Positions 20,106-23,207 of a DNA stretch of 23,207 bases are shown here, one piece after another; the first letter of the stretch is position 1, and each line of letters starts with the position of its first letter. The translations under genes were made by a program, and so were the position numbers. The notes beneath the pieces were generated by a model, which was given only the letters and a program-made list of their open reading frames with translations, was not told where the DNA came from and did no database searches. Source of the DNA: a virus; IMG/VR virus record IMGVR_UViG_3300010403_000056, positions 1-23,207 of that record, one strand, 5' to 3'.

Positions 20106-20426
20106 ATGGATCTTCTAGCGGACAAGGCCCTCCCCCTCAGCATCGGCTGGACGGACGAGGTCGGCAATCCGGTGCCGGCGCCGGGCGACGCTTCTGCGAC
20201 TTTCACCGTGGATGACGGAACGATCATCAACCTGACGGACAACGGCGACGGCACCGCGCTGGCCGCGGCGACCGGGGTTCTCGGTCAGGCGATCGTTCAC
20301 ATGGAGGCCAGTGCGGTGGGCGTCAGTAACCAGACTGGTGACCTGCTGATCGTCGTGGTCCCGGGCCTGGCCGAGCGTGCGGAGATCGTCGCGGGCGAAC
20401 CGCAGGAGGTCACCCCCGACGCGTAA
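20106..20426 (+). CDS. Ig-like capsid-associated protein
   Basis: Encodes 106 aa from ATG 20106. The frame is open back to GTG 19923 (167 aa), but the recognisable domain starts at MDLLADKALPLSIGW. The pattern (WTDEVGNPVP, ASATFTVDDGTIINLTDNG, ATGVLGQAIVHMEASA, LLIVVVPGLAERAEIVAGE) matches small Ig-like proteins that many actinophages encode beside the major capsid gene. They are thought to decorate the capsid surface. The gene lies directly upstream of the capsid gene, separated by a hairpin. No good ribosome site is visible for either start. Confidence 0.72.
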   Translation: MDLLADKALPLSIGWTDEVGNPVPAPGDASATFTVDDGTIINLTDNGDGTALAAATGVLGQAIVHMEASAVGVSNQTGDLLIVVVPGLAERAEIVAGEPQEVTPDA

Positions 20427-20466
20427 AGCGTGAAGCGATTCGCGTTACGCGAGTCCCCGGCTCCTC

Positions 20467-20504
20467 GATGCCCCGTCTGGCTAACCTGCCCACGACGGGG
20501 CATC
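20467..20504 (+). terminator. Hairpin between Ig-like and capsid genes
   Basis: An 11-bp perfect inverted repeat, GATGCCCCGTC (20467-20477) and GACGGGGCATC (20494-20504), has a 16-nt loop and no T-run. It may be a partial terminator that sets the ratio of the two genes, or an mRNA-stability or processing element for the capsid message. A smaller stem (TCGCG/CGCGA) lies just upstream, near 20439-20451. Confidence 0.6.
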
Positions 20505-20601
20505 TGCGTGTTCGACCGACCCAAGGTCGCCGACACTGGCCGCTCTAAGCGCCTTCCGCCCCCGTGGACAGAACACCCCTGGCCCAACGGAAGGCAAGTC
20601 C

Positions 20602-22377
20602 GTGACACCCGAGCGCATCGCAGAGATCATCGCCGGGCTGGCTGGCCCCGATGTCACCGTCGTCACCGATCAGGACATCGCCGACGCCTTGGCCTCCATC
20701 CGGGAACAGGCCACCGAGTTGGCCGCCGCGCCCGTCACCGTGGACTCGGTTGCCGGCCTGGAGACGCTCGTCAGTCAGCACAAGACCCTGCTGGCAGCTC
20801 AGGCCGCCCGCGCGGCGACGGCAACCCTGGCCGAGCGCCACGCCGCCTCGCTGGCCGAGCTGGACGGCCGACACGACCCCGAGCGGGACCACATCCAGCA
20901 CGACCCGGAGGCGGCCCCCGTTCCTGAGCCGGGTGCCGGAGCGCCTGAAGGGGATCGCGCCGACGAACGCAAGCCGTCGGGCGCCAAGGCCAAGGACGAC
21001 GAGGGTGATGAGGGCAAGAGGAGGCCGACGCGCAAGCCGCGTGAGCTGGCCGACCTGGCCCGTGACGACACCCAGCCCGAGCCGGAGTTCGCGGGGGTGG
21101 TCACCGCGGTCACCAAGGTTCAGGGCTCGGTGCCCGGCATGTCCCCCGGCCAGGAGCTGGGCTCGCAAGAGAACCTGATCAAGGCATTCCGGGAGAAGGC
21201 CAACGCGCTGTCGGGGACCGCCGCCGCCGGCCGGCACGACGTGGCACGCATGGAGTTCACCTACCCGCCGGAACGGGTGCTGGAGGGCACAGGCGAGGCC
21301 GCGAACATGGCCAAGATCGCCGCCGCGCGGCAGCAGGGCGCGCTGACCGCTTCCTCGCCGACCCCTGGCGGGCTGTGTCTGCCGCTGGAAGTGCGCTACG
21401 ACATCCAGACCATCGGCGTGACCGACCGCCCCGTCAAGGCCGCCCTCTCGGCGTTTCAGGTCGAGCGTGGCGGGTTGCAGTACCGGGCCCCGTTCGACGC
21501 GCTGGTGATGAGCGAGGGCATGGGGGTGTGGACCCAGGTCGATGACGTGGCCGACCCGCTGGTGCCCAAGACCTGCCTGGCGGTGGAGTGTCCGGGCGTG
21601 CTGGAGGCGTCGATCTATTCGACCTACCTGTGCCTCGAGTTCTCGAACATGACGGCCCGGTTCGACAACGAGTGGGTGGACGCCACGACCCAGTCGTCCA
21701 TGGTGGCGTGGGCGCGCTTCGCCGAGAACCAGCTGCTATCGCGCCTGGCCAGCGGATCGAAAATCATTCTCGGTACGCACCAGCTCGGCGCCGTCCGGGA
21801 TGTGCTGGTCAACTTCGACAAGATCGCCGCGTACTACCGCAACCGGCACCGTCTGAGTACCACGCAGCCGCTACACATGCTGGCACCTCAGTTCCTGATC
21901 GACCTGCTGCGGGCCGACCTGGCGATGCAGATGACCAACGCGAGTCCCGCCGAGCTGTTCGCGATCTCGCAGGCCACCTTGGAGTCCTGGTTCGCCACTC
22001 GCTCCATCAACGTGAGCTGGCATCTCGATGGCCTGGACGGCGCCACCGTCTCCGGCATCACCTATCCCAACCAGTGGTACGCGACGCTGGTCGCCGGCAA
22101 CAGCGTGCCCGAGTTCCCCGTCGCGATCGACACGCTGCTGTGGGTCGAGGGTGACTGGCTGTTCCTGGACGGCGGCACCCTGGATCTCGGCCTGGTGCGC
22201 GACTCCACGCTCAACCTGCGTAACCGCTACCAGACCTTTGTGGAGACCTTCGAGGGTGTGGCGTTCATCGGCAAGGAGTGCCTGCGCCTGATCCTGCCGA
22301 TCATCCCGAGCGGCGCCGCCAGCGGCACGATCGACCCGGTCGCGATCGACGACACCCTGCCTGTCGTCACCCCCTGA
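20602..22377 (+). CDS. Scaffold-fused major capsid protein (HK97-type)
   Basis: Encodes 591 aa from GTG 20602. Residues 1 to about 95 are helical and resemble a scaffold or delta domain (IADALASIREQATELAAA, RAATATLAERHAASLAEL). Residues about 95-165 form a charged, low-complexity linker (KAKDDEGDEGKRRPTRKPR). From about residue 190 the sequence becomes capsid-like (SQENLIKAFREKANAL, GGLCLPLEVRYDIQTIGV, ARFAENQLLSRL, FPVAIDTLLWVEGDWLFLDG). HK97-fold capsid proteins often carry an N-terminal scaffold removed by the phage protease, here probably the product of 13032. The cleavage site is not evident from sequence. Confidence 0.9.
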   Translation: MTPERIAEIIAGLAGPDVTVVTDQDIADALASIREQATELAAAPVTVDSVAGLETLVSQHKTLLAAQAARAATATLAERHAASLAELDGRHDPERDHIQHDPEAAPVPEPGAGAPEGDRADERKPSGAKAKDDEGDEGKRRPTRKPRELADLARDDTQPEPEFAGVVTAVTKVQGSVPGMSPGQELGSQENLIKAFREKANALSGTAAAGRHDVARMEFTYPPERVLEGTGEAANMAKIAAARQQGALTASSPTPGGLCLPLEVRYDIQTIGVTDRPVKAALSAFQVERGGLQYRAPFDALVMSEGMGVWTQVDDVADPLVPKTCLAVECPGVLEASIYSTYLCLEFSNMTARFDNEWVDATTQSSMVAWARFAENQLLSRLASGSKIILGTHQLGAVRDVLVNFDKIAAYYRNRHRLSTTQPLHMLAPQFLIDLLRADLAMQMTNASPAELFAISQATLESWFATRSINVSWHLDGLDGATVSGITYPNQWYATLVAGNSVPEFPVAIDTLLWVEGDWLFLDGGTLDLGLVRDSTLNLRNRYQTFVETFEGVAFIGKECLRLILPIIPSGAASGTIDPVAIDDTLPVVTP

Positions 22378-22413
22378 TCCGTCCATTCGTGATCGATCGG
22401 AGGGAGGGGTCCA

Positions 22414-23207
22414 GTGCTGTTCACCGAAGTCGAGGCCGCACACGCCGCGCTGCCCAACGCGGTCAACCTGCTGGCGTCCGCGCTCCGGCCCGGTGACGGT
22501 GCGGGCAAATGGCAGCAGGGCATGGCCTGGCGCAGTGAACTGTGTCCCGACTACCAGGGATACAACCCGTGTGCCGAGCTGACCGAGGCACCCGACCTCG
22601 GCGGGGACGGGCTGGTCTACTACGTGCCGGTGGCCTACCGGGTCAAGGACGAGTGCACGTTGATGTCGGGCCGATTCGATAAGGACCGCGTGACGCGCTT
22701 GGCCAACGCGGTGGCGAGCTATGTCGTGGCGACAGAGCTGTGGACCGGTTCGCTCACCCTGCTGGAGCCCTACGACCTGCCCAACGGTGGAGACACCGGC
22801 CAGGTCAACGCCTACCTCGCCAACGGCAATGCCGCCGAGGTGACCGTCCCGGCGGGCGCACGGATCATCGACGCCTTCGCCGCACTGGAGGAGGAGACCC
22901 GCCAGGCCACCCGCGGCCAGCAGGTCTTCATTCACGCACCGCTGCACATGGTGATCGCCGTGGCATCGGAGCTGCGCCGTGTCGGCAATGAGCTGCGCAC
23001 GGCCACCGACGGGATCGTCATCGGAGATGCCGGCTACTCCGGCACTGACGGCGGCACCCCCGGCACTTCGGAAGTCGAGACAGTCACCCTCACCGGCAGC
23101 CCGGCCGGGGGGACGTTCACCCTCACATTCGAAGGCCAGACCACCGGCCCGATCCCCTTCAACGCGACTGCGGCCCAGGTGGCCACGGCGTTGGAGGCCC
23201 TGTCCAA
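22414..23207 (+). CDS. Capsid-proximal structural protein (3' partial)
   Basis: GTG 22414 follows a strong purine-rich ribosome site (ggagggagggg), and the frame stays open to the window end (264 codons). The N-terminal part (AWRSELCPDYQGYNPC, then VAYRVKDECTLMSG and ATELWTGSLTLLEP) resembles proteins encoded just after the capsid gene in actinophages. The last part (VTLTGSPAGGTFTLTFEG, then PFNATAAQVATALEAL) is a beta-domain unit often repeated in phage structural proteins. It is probably a virion protein; the exact role is unknown. Confidence 0.8.
   Translation, partial: MLFTEVEAAHAALPNAVNLLASALRPGDGAGKWQQGMAWRSELCPDYQGYNPCAELTEAPDLGGDGLVYYVPVAYRVKDECTLMSGRFDKDRVTRLANAVASYVVATELWTGSLTLLEPYDLPNGGDTGQVNAYLANGNAAEVTVPAGARIIDAFAALEEETRQATRGQQVFIHAPLHMVIAVASELRRVGNELRTATDGIVIGDAGYSGTDGGTPGTSEVETVTLTGSPAGGTFTLTFEGQTTGPIPFNATAAQVATALEALS

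Noticed and set aside
20430-20927. 165-aa frame overlapping the start of the capsid gene
   Set aside because: It contains the 20467-20504 hairpin and then overlaps the scaffold domain in another frame; its Arg/Pro/Gly-rich composition is typical of an out-of-frame translation.
1-23207. CRISPR array, insertion sequence or integration module
   Set aside because: No regularly spaced repeats, transposase, integrase or attachment-site-like repeat was seen; the only long repeats are the two gene-junction duplications.

Overview
The window looks like part of a high-GC actinobacteriophage genome, or of a prophage in an actinobacterium. Every gene I can support lies on the + strand. Coding is very dense, with many ATGA, GTGA and TGATG stop/start overlaps. 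The set combines a phage WhiB-like protein, a DUF932 (TIGR03299-type) protein, an HNH protein, dozens of small unknown proteins and an HK97-type head module. The WhiB-like gene and base composition point to an actinobacterial host; the genus cannot be read from the sequence. No integrase, repressor, polymerase, tRNA, CRISPR array or terminase is visible here.

Layout. (1) 1-1784: small unknown genes ending with a WhiB-like regulator and a Cys-rich membrane protein. (2) 1806-3279: a promoter, the DUF932 gene, a small gene bracketed by a 25-bp duplication, and a terminator hairpin. (3) 3279-6227: a promoter, an HNH protein, a tandem zinc-ribbon protein, several tiny unknown genes, a YspA/SLOG-type protein and a terminator hairpin. 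(4) 6250-9858: more small genes, including a tandem zinc-finger-like protein, a multi-spanning membrane protein (holin candidate) and a DUF1360 protein. (5) 9871-15976: the first head block, with a portal-MuF fusion, two small genes, a 2H-phosphoesterase/capsid-maturation-protease fusion, and a coiled-coil membrane-anchored protein. (6) 15983-19906: a block of eleven small accessory genes in three promoter-led units, closed by a strong hairpin. (7) 20106-23207: the second head block, with an Ig-like protein, a scaffold-fused major capsid protein and the start of a capsid-proximal structural gene.

The most striking feature is a dispersed regulatory element. Five intergenic copies (1806, 3279, 15983, 18031, 19491) have a TTGTNN-like -35, exactly 17 nt of palindromic C-run/G-run spacer, and a -10 that is TAACAT in four of them. 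A sixth, divergent copy lies near 6020. They begin 4-22 nt after the preceding stop codon, or directly on a terminator stem, and each heads a small-gene unit. This looks like a phage-wide regulon whose operator is built into the promoter spacer.

Two duplications at gene junctions (25 bp at 2887/3202; 40 bp at 12406/12511) suggest recent small insertions and fit mosaic assembly of the accessory regions.
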